Source: Cytobacillus citreus (lineage in GTDB: Bacteria > Bacillota > Bacilli > Bacillales > Cytobacillaceae). From it: DNA of 64,000 bases. The notes below the pieces were generated by a model. The model was not told the DNA's origin. It saw nothing but the letters and a program-made list of their open reading frames with translations, and did no database searches. Made by a program: the position numbers and the translations under genes. Numbering within the stretch: the first letter of the stretch is position 1; the number at the start of each line of letters is the position of its first letter. Of this stretch, positions 26,971 to 36,739 are shown piece after piece. The stretch spans positions 835,497-899,496 of the forward strand of contig NZ_JAGYPM010000003.1 in NCBI RefSeq assembly GCF_018343665.1, written 5' to 3'.

Positions 26971-27618
26971 GTGATTGTAGAAGAAATTATGAAAACAGAT
27001 TTAACTGCACTGTCAATGGATGACTGTATTGCAGATGCTATCAAGTTAATGGGTGAAAAAAAAATCCGCCATCTTCCAATAATCGATCATGAACATCATC
27101 TAGTAGGACTTGTAACCGATAGAGATATTCGCGATGCAACACCATCCATTTTTGATACTGATAAATTTAAAGAGGGATTACAGAACCCGTTAAAAATGAT
27201 TATGAAAACAAACATTATTACGGGGCACCCTCTTGATTTTGTTGAAGAGATTTCAGCCATCCTCTACGAACATCGAATTGGATGCCTTCCAATTGTAAAA
27301 GATGAAAAGCTGGTAGGAATTGTAACTGAGACAGATCTACTAAGGACGTTAGTTGAATTAACAGGTGCACACCAGCCAGGATCACAAATTGAAGTAAAAG
27401 TTCCAAATAAATCAGGGATGCTGTATGAGATCGCTACAGTAATCAGAAACCGTAAAGCAAATATTCAAAGTGTACTAGTTTATCCTGATAAAAGTGATGA
27501 AAAATACAAAATCATCGTATTAAGAGTACAAATGATGAACCCTCTATCTATTATTGAAGATTTAAAGAAAGCAGGTCATCAAGTGTTATGGCCTAATCAT
27601 CCGGGGCAGTCTTCATGA
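26971..27618 (+). CDS. acuB: AcuB, CBS-domain protein with ACT-like C-terminus
   Basis: The role in acetate/acetoin metabolism is genetically linked but biochemically unclear. 215 residues: a CBS pair, with IMKTDLTALSMDDCIADAIKLM...RHLPIIDHEHHLVGLVTDRDIR (quoted in parts) as the first and HRIGCLPIVKDEKLVGIVTETDLLR as the second, then an ACT-like domain (QIEVKVPNKSGMLYEIATVI). CBS pairs bind adenylates and ACT domains bind small ligands, so it is probably an energy or metabolite sensor. The start is GTG behind AAGGGTG; the ATG just before is out of frame. It overlaps acuC by four bases, so translation is coupled. Confidence 0.93.
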   Translation: MIVEEIMKTDLTALSMDDCIADAIKLMGEKKIRHLPIIDHEHHLVGLVTDRDIRDATPSIFDTDKFKEGLQNPLKMIMKTNIITGHPLDFVEEISAILYEHRIGCLPIVKDEKLVGIVTETDLLRTLVELTGAHQPGSQIEVKVPNKSGMLYEIATVIRNRKANIQSVLVYPDKSDEKYKIIVLRVQMMNPLSIIEDLKKAGHQVLWPNHPGQSS

Positions 27619-28787
27619 AACAAAATTCTGTATTTATCTTTTCAGAAGACTTGCTGAACTATAAATTCAGTGAGAATCATCCCTTTAATCAAATAAGAAT
27701 TAAACTTACACTTGATTTGCTTCAACAAATAAAGGCAATTGAGGATCACCACATAGTTCCTCCTCGTATTGCCTCCGATGAGGAGCTTCAACTCATTCAT
27801 GACCCAAGCTATGTGAATGCAGTGAAGCTGGCTGGCAACGGCCAGCTCCCCTCTGAAGTAGGGGAAAATTACGGCCTTGGTACTGAGGATACACCCATTT
27901 TCAAAAATATGCATGAGGCAAGTTCATTATTAGTTGGAGGAACACTATCTGCTGTCGATTATGTCATGAGCGGTCGTGCTAAGCATGCTCTTCATCTTGG
28001 AGGCGGCCTTCACCATGGCTTCAGAGGAAAAGCTTCTGGCTTTTGTATTTATAATGATAGCTCGGTAGCAATAAAATATATACAAGAAAAATATAATGCT
28101 AGAGTCCTTTATGTAGATACCGACGCACATCATGGGGATGGGGTTCAATGGTCATTTTATGATGATCCTAATGTTTGTACACTTTCTATCCATGAAACTG
28201 GGCGATATTTATTCCCTGGAACTGGTAATGTAAATGAACGTGGACAAGGAAAAGGGTACGGTTATTCATTTAATATTCCGGTTGATGCGTTTACAGAAGA
28301 TGATTCATGGCTTGATATTTACAGAACATCATTAAAAGAAATTGCTGAGTTTTTCAAACCCGATGTCATTTTGACACAAAACGGGGCAGATTCTCATTAT
28401 TTAGATCCCCTTACACATCTTTCTTCAACTATGAAAATTTATCGTGAGATTCCAAAGATTGCCCATGAGATTGCACATCAATATTGTGATGGAAGATGGA
28501 TTGCAGTAGGTGGAGGAGGATATGATATATGGCGGGTCGTTCCCCGAGCATGGGCGTTTATTTGGTTAGAAATGACCGAAAACTCTAACTGTTATGGAAC
28601 TTTACCGTTAGGATGGTTAAATAACTGGAAAGATATTTCTCCTGTTCCGCTTCCTATGCAGTGGGATGATCCTGATGACTTGTACAAGCCTATTCCAAGA
28701 AAAATAGAAATAACCGAAAAAAACAAACAAACATTAGAAAAGACTCTATATCCTATTAGAAATCAGAGCAAGAGGGAAACAAATTAA
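27615..28787 (+). CDS. acuC: AcuC, histone-deacetylase-like protein deacetylase
   Basis: A zinc-dependent class I/II HDAC-type enzyme that removes the acetyl group from AcsA and restores activity. 390 residues with the HDAC hallmarks HHGFRGKASGFCIYND, VLYVDTDAHHGDGVQWSFY (zinc-binding Asp and His), SIHETGRYLFPGTG, QNGADSHYLDPLTHL and the VGGGGYD loop near the C-terminus. It is the last gene of acuABC, starts with ATGA overlapping the acuB stop, and ends in a terminator hairpin shared with the convergent motS. Confidence 0.96.
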   Translation: MKQNSVFIFSEDLLNYKFSENHPFNQIRIKLTLDLLQQIKAIEDHHIVPPRIASDEELQLIHDPSYVNAVKLAGNGQLPSEVGENYGLGTEDTPIFKNMHEASSLLVGGTLSAVDYVMSGRAKHALHLGGGLHHGFRGKASGFCIYNDSSVAIKYIQEKYNARVLYVDTDAHHGDGVQWSFYDDPNVCTLSIHETGRYLFPGTGNVNERGQGKGYGYSFNIPVDAFTEDDSWLDIYRTSLKEIAEFFKPDVILTQNGADSHYLDPLTHLSSTMKIYREIPKIAHEIAHQYCDGRWIAVGGGGYDIWRVVPRAWAFIWLEMTENSNCYGTLPLGWLNNWKDISPVPLPMQWDDPDDLYKPIPRKIEITEKNKQTLEKTLYPIRNQSKRETN

Positions 28788-28808
28788 AAGGACCTTATAG
28801 GTCCTTTT
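28786..28808. terminator. Bidirectional terminator between acuC and motS
   Basis: AAAAGGACC and GGTCCTTTT form a perfect 9-bp stem around TTATA. The motS stop codon lies within it. Confidence 0.75.
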
Positions 28809-29577
28809 AGTTTGAAACGAGATCATCTTTACTATATTTTGGATCAGAAATAACAATTTCAACGCGACGATTTTTTTGTCTATTTTCTGGTGAATCGTTA
28901 GGCATTATTGGTCTAGTATCAGAATAGCCAACGGCAATAAATCTGCTGCTATCCAATTGATGCTCTTCTATAAGATAGTTGATAACACTGCTTGCCCGTG
29001 CAGCAGATAGCTCCCAATTGGAAGGATATCGAAAACTATTCATAGGACGGTCATCTGTATGTCCTTCAACCTTTACTAAATTAGGCAGTTTTGTTAAGAG
29101 CTCGCCTACTTTATCTAGGAATAGATGAGCATCAGCAATTACATTTGCTTCCCCTGGTGCAAATAAAACCTTTTCCTGAAGGACCAGTACAACACCACGT
29201 TCAGTTCGATTAGCGATAATTACATCATCCATACCGTTTTTATCTAAGAAGCTCTGAACTTCTGTTAAAAGATTATCTAATGACTCATCCGTAGAATCTT
29301 GATCGCTATTTTCACTTGATTTTCCTTCATTCTTGTCTTTCACAGGCATATCCGCCTCTAATCCGGCTGGATTATCAAGAGGCACAATAGAAGGATAGAA
29401 ATCAAAAAATTGCTCCCTAAATGATTCTGTAATTGCCTTAAATTTTAGCATATCAATCTGAGACATTGAGAATAGCAAAATAAAGAAAACTAATATTAAT
29501 GTAACTAAGTCAGAGAATGTAACCATCCAGCCAGGAGCGCCCTTAGGAGCTTGAGATTCCCTTCTCCTAAGCTTCAT
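28807..29577 (-). CDS. motS: Flagellar stator protein MotS (MotB-type, Na+)
   Basis: The peptidoglycan-anchored stator subunit that couples ion flow to flagellar rotation. 256 residues: a basic N-terminus, one transmembrane helix (about 18-38) holding the ion-binding aspartate D23 in [15 protein letters not shown], a plug/linker rich in Asp, Glu and Ser, and an OmpA-like domain with [29 protein letters not shown] (in parts) and GYSDTRPI. Paired with motP downstream of ccpA, as in B. subtilis motPS. Na+ specificity is inferred from that synteny, not from a residue test. Its start overlaps motP by 11 bases. Confidence 0.92.
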   Translation of the reverse strand: MKLRRRESQAPKGAPGWMVTFSDLVTLILVFFILLFSMSQIDMLKFKAITESFREQFFDFYPSIVPLDNPAGLEADMPVKDKNEGKSSENSDQDSTDESLDNLLTEVQSFLDKNGMDDVIIANRTERGVVLVLQEKVLFAPGEANVIADAHLFLDKVGELLTKLPNLVKVEGHTDDRPMNSFRYPSNWELSAARASSVINYLIEEHQLDSSRFIAVGYSDTRPIMPNDSPENRQKNRRVEIVISDPKYSKDDLVSN

Positions 29578-30385
29578 TTTTTAAATCCTCCCCTGATTGC
29601 ATCAATGACGCTGCTGCTTTTCTCTCTTCTGAAGATAAGAAAGCACTCAGCTTTTCTTCAAGAAGCTTAGGGTTCTGACCTGCTTGTACACCAAGTACAC
29701 CTTCGATAATTATTTGCTTTAAAAAGACTTCCTTCTCTGTTTTTAAAGCTAGCTTTGAGGCGATTGGAAGAAATACTAAATTCGCTAGTAATGTTCCATA
29801 TAAAGTGGTTAATAGAGCAATTGCCATATTGGGACCGAGGCTTGATGGATCATTTAAGTTTCTTAGCATGAGAACTAGTCCAATTAATGTACCAATCATC
29901 CCCCATGACGGCGCGTATTCCCCAGCTTTTTCGAGAATACTTCTTCCCTTTCGATGTCTCTCCTCCATAGCTGTAATTTCCGCATTCATAATATCGTTAA
30001 TCATATCAGGCTCAATTCCATCAACAGCAAGCAATATTCCCTTACGAATAAAAGGGTCTTCAACCTTTTCTAACTCAACTTCCAATGAAAGCAGCCCTTC
30101 ACGACGCGCACGCTCAGAAAGAGTGACAAACGTCTTAATTAATTGGTTCAAATTTTGCTCATTTTGGCTAAAGCCTTGTTTAATAACAGTAAAAACATGT
30201 TTCATATCTTTTGGTGGAAAGCTTACAAGCAACCCTGCAATTAATCCACCTAAAACAATTAACATGGAAGCTGGATCAATAAAGGAAAAAAAGCCACTTA
30301 TTCCTCCATTTGAAATAATCCCAAAAATAAGCATAACTAAGCCAACAATCAAACCAATTGGCGTTAGTGCATCCAACTTTTTCAT
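29567..30385 (-). CDS. motP: Flagellar stator protein MotP (MotA-type)
   Basis: The ring-forming stator subunit that interacts with FliG. 272 residues with four transmembrane helices (two near the N-terminus within residues 1-55, two at about 150-205 around [25 protein letters not shown] and [21 protein letters not shown], in parts). The charged cytoplasmic loop between helices 2 and 3 carries [11 protein letters not shown], the FliG-contact region. GGGAGAGGA precedes the ATG. It overlaps motS by 11 bases. In B. subtilis motPS can be co-transcribed with ccpA; here about 290 bp of hairpin-rich repeat separates them. Confidence 0.92.
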   Translation of the reverse strand: MKKLDALTPIGLIVGLVMLIFGIISNGGISGFFSFIDPASMLIVLGGLIAGLLVSFPPKDMKHVFTVIKQGFSQNEQNLNQLIKTFVTLSERARREGLLSLEVELEKVEDPFIRKGILLAVDGIEPDMINDIMNAEITAMEERHRKGRSILEKAGEYAPSWGMIGTLIGLVLMLRNLNDPSSLGPNMAIALLTTLYGTLLANLVFLPIASKLALKTEKEVFLKQIIIEGVLGVQAGQNPKLLEEKLSAFLSSEERKAAASLMQSGEDLKNEA

Positions 30386-30429
30386 ATGGTCCTCTCCCGA
30401 TCTTTTAAAAATAATGAAAAGTGCATCCG

Positions 30430-30659
30430 CTAGGGGCTCGAGGTCTTAAGCCGTTCCGCCAAAAAGGTTAAAGAACAACCTTTCTGTCGGCCGTCTTAAG
30501 ATTGTCGCCCCAGGCAAGCCGCTTCCGCTTTTCTCTGTCTAGCTACAGCACCTAGCCCCTCGAGGTCATAAGTCATTCCGTCAAGAAGGTTAAAGAACAA
30601 CCTTCATGCCGGACTGTCTTATGCTTGTCGGGGCTGAACAAGGTGCTTACGCTTTTCTA
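30430..30659 (-). repeat. Family B fold-back repeat, copy B1 (two head-to-tail units)
   Basis: Two direct units at 30430-30535 and 30536-30658. Each contains CTCGAGGTC(A/T)TAAG on one arm and CTTA(T/A)G on the other, enclosing AAGGTTAAAGAACAACCTT. Minus-strand ends are AGAAAAGCG-AAGC and GTAGCTAGACAG. It fills most of the gap between ccpA and motP. Confidence 0.85.
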
Positions 30660-30677
30660 CTTATATCGGCATTTCCA

Positions 30678-31676
30678 TTATTTTGTTGAGCTTCGTTGTT
30701 CAATTCGGTGTGGGAGAACGACAATATGATCCCTTACTTCTTCTTTGTTCATATACTTAGTTAAGAGCCTCATTGCAACTGCTCCGATATCATATAGTGG
30801 CTGTACGATAGTTGTTAGCTGAGGACGAACCATCAATGATAATCTTGTATTATCTGAACTGATTACTTCGAAATCTTCTGGAATATTAAATCCTTTATCT
30901 TCTGCTCCATGAACAATGCCTAGTGCCATTTCATCGGATGCTGAAAAAATTGCAGTTGGCTTCTTATCTGCTTCGAGAAGCTTTTCAAATGCTTCAATTC
31001 CAGAATCATATGTGTAATCACCTTCAGCTACTAACCCTTCGTTATAAAATATTCCTTCATCTGCTAATGCTCGCTTGTAGCCTTCAAGTTTTTTCACGCT
31101 ATTAATCGGCTCATGCAAAGGTCCTAAAACGATTGCTACTTCTTTATGGCCATTTTTAATAAACGATGTGACAGCATCATATGTCGCCTGCTCATAATTA
31201 ATATTTACTGATGGGATTGTTTCAGATTCCTCAATTGAACCTGCCAAAACAATTGGTACTGGAGATTTTTCAAATTCCTCAACTAACTCCGGGGTAATAT
31301 TCCCTCCCATAAAAACAATTCCATCGACTTGCTTTCCAAGCATTGTATTTAATAAATGGAGTTCTTTATCTAAATTTTGATCCGAATTACTAAGAATAAT
31401 ATTGTATTTATACATGGTTGCAATATCTTCAATTCCTCTAGCCAGCTCCGCAAAGAAGATATTCGAAATATCTGGTATGATTACACCAACTGTAGTCGTT
31501 TTTTTGCTCGCAAGACCGCGTGCAACTGCATTTGGACGGTAACCAAGTCTTTCAATCACTTCGGATACCTTTTTCCTAGTTGCGGGTTTTACATTTGGAT
31601 TCCCATTTACAACTCGGGAAACCGTTGCCATTGATACATTTGCCTCTCTAGCAACATCATATATTGTTACATTCAT
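30678..31676 (-). CDS. ccpA: Catabolite control protein A
   Basis: The global LacI-family regulator of carbon catabolite control; binds cre sites with HPr-Ser46-P as corepressor. 332 residues from [12 protein letters not shown], with the helix-turn-helix and hinge helix ([15 protein letters not shown] and [14 protein letters not shown]) followed by a periplasmic-binding-like domain. A GTG nine bases upstream (31685) overlaps the AAGGAG ribosome binding site, so the ATG at 31676 is preferred. Targets in this window probably include acuABC and perhaps megL and braB. It is downstream of aroA in the same direction but with its own spacing and no overlap. Confidence 0.97.
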   Translation of the reverse strand: MNVTIYDVAREANVSMATVSRVVNGNPNVKPATRKKVSEVIERLGYRPNAVARGLASKKTTTVGVIIPDISNIFFAELARGIEDIATMYKYNIILSNSDQNLDKELHLLNTMLGKQVDGIVFMGGNITPELVEEFEKSPVPIVLAGSIEESETIPSVNINYEQATYDAVTSFIKNGHKEVAIVLGPLHEPINSVKKLEGYKRALADEGIFYNEGLVAEGDYTYDSGIEAFEKLLEADKKPTAIFSASDEMALGIVHGAEDKGFNIPEDFEVISSDNTRLSLMVRPQLTTIVQPLYDIGAVAMRLLTKYMNKEEVRDHIVVLPHRIEQRSSTK

Positions 31677-31870
31677 TTTTTTCACTCCTTATACTCTTAG
31701 ATGATTCATTTTATTATAGTTTACTACAAGTTTCTAAACCTTATCACGATGATAATTGTGATTGGTTACACATGCATAATTATGTAATTAATCATACGAC
31801 AGTCAACGAATTGCCGCAATGTCAAGACTCATTTTTTTACAAAAACGACACTCAAACATAGAAATAAAAG

Positions 31871-31898
31871 AAGCCTTCTGTCGAAATGCAGAAGGCTT
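31871..31898 (-). terminator. Terminator of aroA
   Basis: AAGCCTTCTG and CAGAAGGCTT form a perfect 10-bp stem right after the aroA stop codon, with a T-rich exit on the minus strand. Confidence 0.85.
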
Positions 31899-31906
31899 TC
31901 CAGCAA

Positions 31907-32980
31907 TTATACTTTAACAAAGGCAGACGATCGCAGCTCTTTCATAAACTCATCAAACTGTTTTAAATCCATTTGCTGAGCATTATCTGATAATGCAACT
32001 GCCGGGTCTGGATGAACTTCAGCCATAACACCATCCGCTCCAATTGCTAATGCCGCTTTTGCAGTAGGAAGAAGTAAATCGCGTCTTCCAGTTGAATGTG
32101 TGACATCAACCAGAACTGGTAAATGCGTTTCTTGTTTTAAAATTGGCACTGCAGAAATATCTAAAGTATTGCGGGTTGCACGCTCATACGTACGTATTCC
32201 TCGTTCACAAAGTATGATCTGCCCATTTCCTTGAGCCATAATATACTCCGCTGCATTTATGAATTCTTCAATCGTAGCTGAAATTCCACGCTTCAGTAAC
32301 ACTGGCTTTTTGACTGCACCTGCTGCTTTCAATAATTCAAAATTTTGCATGTTTCTTGCACCGATTTGGATAACATCAATGTAATTTACAGCTGTTTCTA
32401 TATCAGCAGGACTTACTATTTCACTAATGACAGCTAAATCATATTCATCTGCTATTCTTTTTAATATTTTCAGCCCTTCGATGCCTAGACCTTGGAAATC
32501 ATATGGTGATGTTCTAGGTTTAAATGCACCTCCACGAAGAAGCTTAAGACCTTTTCCTTTAATTGCATCAGCAACGGTAGCTACTTGCTCATACGATTCT
32601 ACCGCACAAGGACCAAATACTAAATGTGGATTTCCATCGCCAACTTTTTCTCCTTTAATATCCACAATCGTATTTTCGGGCTTTTTCTTCCTAGAGACTA
32701 AAAGAGCCTTTCGGTGATCATCCTCTTGCAGTTCCAATCCAGCCTTAAAAATCTCCTTGAACACATGTTCAATTGTAGAATTTTCAAAAGGACCATCATT
32801 ATGCTCTTTAATTAAATTCAGCATATGTCGTTCGCGGACAGGATCGTAACGATGAACCCCTTGTGTTTCCTTTGCCTTCCCAATTTCCTGAACTAATTTA
32901 GCTCTCTCATTAATTAATGAAAGGAGCTGCAAATTTAACTCATCTACTCGATTTCGCAATTGATTAAGTTCATTACTCAA
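31907..32980 (-). CDS. aroA: Bifunctional chorismate mutase / DAHP synthase
   Basis: Catalyses the first step of the shikimate pathway (PEP + erythrose 4-phosphate to DAHP). The N-terminal AroQ-type chorismate mutase domain (about 1-85, [23 protein letters not shown] in parts) serves as feedback sensor for chorismate and prephenate. 357 residues; the DAHP synthase domain (type I-beta, about 100-350) has [30 protein letters not shown] (in parts), [13 protein letters not shown] and [11 protein letters not shown]. The start is TTG behind GGGGAGGG; the nearby ATGs are out of frame or internal. As in B. subtilis it lies beside ccpA and the ytx genes. Confidence 0.96.
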   Translation of the reverse strand: MSNELNQLRNRVDELNLQLLSLINERAKLVQEIGKAKETQGVHRYDPVRERHMLNLIKEHNDGPFENSTIEHVFKEIFKAGLELQEDDHRKALLVSRKKKPENTIVDIKGEKVGDGNPHLVFGPCAVESYEQVATVADAIKGKGLKLLRGGAFKPRTSPYDFQGLGIEGLKILKRIADEYDLAVISEIVSPADIETAVNYIDVIQIGARNMQNFELLKAAGAVKKPVLLKRGISATIEEFINAAEYIMAQGNGQIILCERGIRTYERATRNTLDISAVPILKQETHLPVLVDVTHSTGRRDLLLPTAKAALAIGADGVMAEVHPDPAVALSDNAQQMDLKQFDEFMKELRSSAFVKV

Positions 32981-33228
32981 TTCAATCCCTCCCCTTCAAT
33001 AGTTAATTAAGATCGATATGAATGAGGTAACCATTAAGAATAAGTTATCCTATCCTAATACACATGATTCCTCTCATTCTTCTTTATCGCCCCTTAAATA
33101 TATGATACATTTTTAATAATTAGAGTTATTATATATGAAAATAACCTGCATGTCACGAATTTTTTCTTTATTAATTAAACGCTTTTAAGTAATAAAGTAA
33201 AGTATCTTGTTAAAGAAGGTGTATTCAC

Positions 33229-35397
33229 ATGCACGAACAAAAAAAGCTATTTGCTTTAGATATAGGAACGCGTTCAGTAATAGGAATCATATTAGAAGAA
33301 AATCAAGGTCAATATCATGTTGTCGACTTCCTTCTGAGAGAGCATACAGAACGAGCGATGCTTGATGGGCAAATTCATGATGTTTTGTCTGTTTCAAAGA
33401 TTATATTAGAAATAAAAGAAATGCTTGAGAAAAAACACGGGCCTTTGAAAAAGGTTTGTGTTGCAGCAGCTGGGCGGGCTTTAAAGACAGAGCGAGCAAA
33501 AGTAAGCATCAATATTAATGGGAAGCCATTAATCCAAAAACAAGATATTCTTCATCTAGAATTAAGTGCTGTACAGCAAGCACAGGCTTGTGTAGCAGAA
33601 AGGTTTCAATCAGAAAAGACTTACTATTATTATTGTGTAGGTTATTCTGTTCTTTATTACCGGTTAGATGGTGAAGAGATTGGTAGTTTAATTGACCAGC
33701 AAGGGGAGGAAGCCTCTGTTGAAATAATAGCAACCTTTTTACCAAAGGTTGTTGTTGAATCACTCTTATCTGCCCTTCACCGAGCAGGACTGGAGATGGA
33801 AGCACTCACTCTAGAACCTATTGCAGCTATTAATGTGTTAATTCCACCCACCATGCGCAGATTAAATGTCGCTTTAGTAGATATAGGAGCTGGTACTTCA
33901 GATATTGCCATAACAGATTTTGGAACAATTATCGCATACGGCATGGTTCCAGTAGCAGGAGATGAAATAACGGAGGCGCTTAGCGACCATCTGCTATTAG
34001 ATTTTCCACTTGCTGAAAAAGCAAAAAGAGAATTACATAATAATGACACAATAAGGGTCACGGATATTCTTGGATTTGAAACGGAAGTAAAGAAAGATGA
34101 AATTATTCAGAGCATTTCTCCTGCATTAGAAAAATTAGCAAATTCTATATGTGATGAAATTCTGAGTTTAAACAATCATCAGTCTCCAAAGGCGGTCATG
34201 CTCGTAGGCGGCGGCAGCCTGACACCAGAATTGCCAATAAGAATGGCAGAAAAACTCAATTTGCCAAACAATAGAGTCGCCATTAGAGGTATAGATGCGA
34301 TTCAATCTTTATCCTTATCTGATCATATAACGAAGGGGCCAGACCTCGTTACACCTATTGGTATTGCGATCGCCGCTCATAAATCACCTGTTCAATATAA
34401 AACAGTATATGTTAATGAACAGCCTGTGAGATTGTTTGAGGTAAAAAAACTTACTGTTGGTGACTGTCTTCTTGCTGCTGGTATAAAAATGAATAAACTA
34501 TACGGTAAGCCTGGATTAGCTATGATCGTAACAGTAAACGGACAAAATATTACCATTCCTGGCGGTCATGGAAAAGCTCCTCTGATCTTATGCAATGGAA
34601 CATCATACTCATTAGATAACGAAATTGGAAACGGTGACCATCTCATTGTTGAAAAAGGGGAAGATGGCAAAAAAGCTGAACTGCAAATCAAAGATTTAGT
34701 TGATGAAATACCTAGTAAAGAAATTAAAATAAATGAGGAGCCATATACAATATCAGCCTCCTTATCATGTAATGGAGCACCAGCAAATCCAGACAAGTAT
34801 ATAGAAGATCGAGATGTCATAGATTGCAAAATCTCAGAAACGATTGAAGAAATGCTTATTTCCTTGAAATTACATGAGCTAGTCTCTGGGATTAGACCCT
34901 TTAGCGTTAAAATAAATGGAAAAGAAAACTTTATCCCTCAACTTTCAGGGGAAATTTCCCGAAACGGAAAAGAAGTTAAACCATATAATGGTTTTGAAAA
35001 TGGCGACCATATCATTATAGAAAATAAACAAACAATTTCAGTAAGAGATCTGGCAAGTATGAAACAAATGATGTTATCACAATACCTCCCAGTTTCTTTT
35101 AACAACAAGAATATTAATCTAAAAAAACAAATTTCAGTCATGAAAAGAGATGGCGTAGTATTATTAGAAGAAGACATCATCCGAGATGGGGATCAACTTT
35201 TCATTGAACAAGGTAAAATAGAACCATTCATTTTTCAAGACGTATTTGGCCATGTAGATGTTGAAATACCTGCAGAATCTAATGGTAAATTTGTGTTATT
35301 AATAAATGGAGAAGAAGCCTCATTCCATAGCAAAATTGAACCAGGTGATGAATTAAAAATAGTGTGGCCTACAAAATCAAATACTTTGTTAAATTAA
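33229..35397 (+). CDS. FtsA/PilM-like actin-fold ATPase with C-terminal repeat extension
   Basis: Residues 1-385 are an actin-like ATPase: phosphate-1 loop LFALDIGTRSVIGII, an FtsA-type inserted region (SVIGI to LSALHRAG), phosphate-2 NVALVDIGAGTSDIAI and the adenosine loop VMLVGGGSLTP. It resembles FtsA and PilM, but at 722 residues is far longer than FtsA (about 420-440). The last 330 residues hold beta-rich repeats, each ending in a (G/D)GDxLxIE-like motif near residues 467, 590, 652 and 704, suggestive of beta-grasp folds. No FtsA C-terminal amphipathic membrane helix is seen. It is monocistronic with its own terminator. Cellular role unknown; division or surface assembly is inference. 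Confidence 0.75.
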   Translation: MHEQKKLFALDIGTRSVIGIILEENQGQYHVVDFLLREHTERAMLDGQIHDVLSVSKIILEIKEMLEKKHGPLKKVCVAAAGRALKTERAKVSININGKPLIQKQDILHLELSAVQQAQACVAERFQSEKTYYYYCVGYSVLYYRLDGEEIGSLIDQQGEEASVEIIATFLPKVVVESLLSALHRAGLEMEALTLEPIAAINVLIPPTMRRLNVALVDIGAGTSDIAITDFGTIIAYGMVPVAGDEITEALSDHLLLDFPLAEKAKRELHNNDTIRVTDILGFETEVKKDEIIQSISPALEKLANSICDEILSLNNHQSPKAVMLVGGGSLTPELPIRMAEKLNLPNNRVAIRGIDAIQSLSLSDHITKGPDLVTPIGIAIAAHKSPVQYKTVYVNEQPVRLFEVKKLTVGDCLLAAGIKMNKLYGKPGLAMIVTVNGQNITIPGGHGKAPLILCNGTSYSLDNEIGNGDHLIVEKGEDGKKAELQIKDLVDEIPSKEIKINEEPYTISASLSCNGAPANPDKYIEDRDVIDCKISETIEEMLISLKLHELVSGIRPFSVKINGKENFIPQLSGEISRNGKEVKPYNGFENGDHIIIENKQTISVRDLASMKQMMLSQYLPVSFNNKNINLKKQISVMKRDGVVLLEEDIIRDGDQLFIEQGKIEPFIFQDVFGHVDVEIPAESNGKFVLLINGEEASFHSKIEPGDELKIVWPTKSNTLLN

Positions 35398-35426
35398 AAA
35401 AACATCCAAAATTGGATGTTTTTTTA
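35396..35426 (+). terminator. Terminator of the FtsA-like gene
   Basis: AACATCC and GGATGTT pair around AAAATT, flanked by A and T runs (T7). It lies directly behind the stop codon. Confidence 0.85.
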
Positions 35427-35434
35427 TACGTTAA

Positions 35435-35741
35435 GCGAAAGTATAAATTTCCAGCGCAGAAGATGATCCGACACAGTTGTCACTTTTAGGAATTAAGTAC
35501 GACGGACAGGACAAGGAAGGCTTCGATAGCGATTAACATTGCACGAAGGAAAAGCGATAGCTTTTACGAGGATGTCCTAGTCGGGCGAATGCCACAGGAT
35601 AAGGAAAGCTTCGTCAGAGATACATCGCACGACCAAAAGAGAAGCTTTTGGGAGGTCGTGGCATTTATGAGCGCGATAAGTGCAACTACGCCTCTGTCTT
35701 CGCCATTCCAAGGCTCGCCAATCGGCGAGTTTTCTTTATGC
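35435..35741 (-). repeat. Composite repeat, family B/D copy B8
   Basis: On the minus strand it begins AAAGAAAACTCGCCGATTGG and contains GCCACGACC, GGTCGTGCGATG, GACTAGGACATCC, CCTGTCCGTCG and GATCATCTTCTGCGCTGG. It matches 640-770 over most of its length, and shares the CGACCAAAAG...CTTTTGGGAGG module with copies at 40557 and 44660. It reaches the brxC stop codon. Confidence 0.8.
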
Positions 35742-36059
35742 ATTTAGAGCCTTTTTTAATGAATCATATGTAATTTTCCAGTGAGAAGCATGCCAAACGG
35801 CGTTACCATTATTAAATAGAATTGCTTGAGGAGACTCATGCTTAATATTGAACTTTTCTGCAATATGGTTAGACAAAGGACGGTCTTCTTGAACAATAAG
35901 ATAGTAGATGGATAAGTTTTCATTTTCGCTAGCAAAGCTTTCATATTCTTCAAAGGCTGCCTGACTAATTGGACATGTTGAACTATGCTTTAAAACCATG
36001 ATCTGCTCTGCAGCTTGTACAGTTTGATCAAACTCTTCAATCGTATTGAATTTATGCAT
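35736..36059 (-). CDS. brxC: Monothiol bacilliredoxin BrxC (YtxJ)
   Basis: A thioredoxin-fold protein of the bacillithiol redox system that debacillithiolates proteins. 107 residues; the active site is C29 in SSTCPIS, which lacks the second cysteine of a CxxC, as in B. subtilis YtxJ/BrxC. It belongs to the ytxGHJ stress operon, although 190 bp of repeat and a hairpin now lie between ytxH and this gene. AGGAGGG precedes the ATG. The last codons lie at the edge of repeat B8. Confidence 0.92.
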   Translation of the reverse strand: MHKFNTIEEFDQTVQAAEQIMVLKHSSTCPISQAAFEEYESFASENENLSIYYLIVQEDRPLSNHIAEKFNIKHESPQAILFNNGNAVWHASHWKITYDSLKKALNA

Positions 36060-36079
36060 TATTTGATTCCCTCCTAAAT

Positions 36080-36172
36080 AGAAAAGCGAAGCGCCTTCGG
36101 AACAATCAAAGAACAGATTGTTCCTGCGATGATTACGCTGCCGGAGCCTTCCTTGTGTAGCTAGACATTTCT
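36080..36172 (+). repeat. Family B repeat, short copy B2
   Basis: Runs from AGAAAAGCGAAGCGCCTTCGG to GTAGCTAGACATTTC. GGAACAATC and GATTGTTCC form an internal hairpin. It lies between ytxH and brxC inside what is a single operon in B. subtilis. Confidence 0.85.
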
Positions 36173-36205
36173 TAATCTCAAAAAAAGTTATACTTATATT
36201 AAATA

Positions 36206-36237
36206 AAGGTGAAGTAATCTTATCACTTCACCTTTAT
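36206..36237 (-). terminator. Hairpin after ytxH
   Basis: AAAGGTGAAGT pairs with ACTTCACCTTT across a short loop; TTTATTT follows on the minus strand. It could attenuate transcription into brxC. Confidence 0.65.
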
Positions 36238-36255
36238 GAAAACAATTTAATAAGC

Positions 36256-36723
36256 TTATTGATTATATTTAGATTCTGTGTCATCAAATGCTTTTTTTGT
36301 TTCTTCTAGCTTCCTCTGGATATCATCACTTATAGCTTGATCGCTTTTATCAATTTCACTATTTTCAACTATTCCAATTGTCTTCACTGTTGGCGTCAGG
36401 TTTTTTACTTTATTTACGATATCGGTTGACTGTTTGGAAACTGTTTGTGCAATTACATTTGATTTCTCTTTAGCCACTACAGCCAATTGTGTTCCTTTTG
36501 CCTTTGCTGTATCTCGAAATTGATCTGTCTTTTCCTTTAAAACGATTGCTTGTTCATTAAGATTACTTCTCAATTCCTTACCAGATTTAGGGGCTAGGAA
36601 AAGCGCTGCAGCTGCCCCTACCATTCCACCGATTAAAGCACCGATTAAAAAGTCCTTTGTGTTAATACTTTCTTCCGATTTCGTTTGGTTTTGTTCATAC
36701 TGCCCACGCTCTTGACTGCTCAT
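36256..36723 (-). CDS. ytxH: YtxH general stress protein (gas-vesicle-like GvpP motif)
   Basis: A conserved Bacillus stress protein of unknown biochemical function. 155 residues from MSSQERGQ; a single Gly-rich hydrophobic segment FLIGALIGGMVGAAAALFLAPKSGKELR is followed by a charged helical tail. The LAPKSGxELR signature defines the YtxH/GvpP family. The ATG at 36723 follows AAGGAGGAGA at good spacing; the in-frame extension to 36801 overlaps the ribosome binding site and the ytxG 3' end. It lies 16 bp after ytxG and is probably co-transcribed from a sigma-B type promoter. Confidence 0.9.
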   Translation of the reverse strand: MSSQERGQYEQNQTKSEESINTKDFLIGALIGGMVGAAAALFLAPKSGKELRSNLNEQAIVLKEKTDQFRDTAKAKGTQLAVVAKEKSNVIAQTVSKQSTDIVNKVKNLTPTVKTIGIVENSEIDKSDQAISDDIQRKLEETKKAFDDTESKYNQ

Positions 36724-36739
36724 GTTCTTTCTCCTCCTT

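Noticed and set aside
33104-33111. GATACATT as a sigma-E -10 for the FtsA-like gene
   Set aside because: The -10 resembles the consensus but no -35 fits at the required distance.
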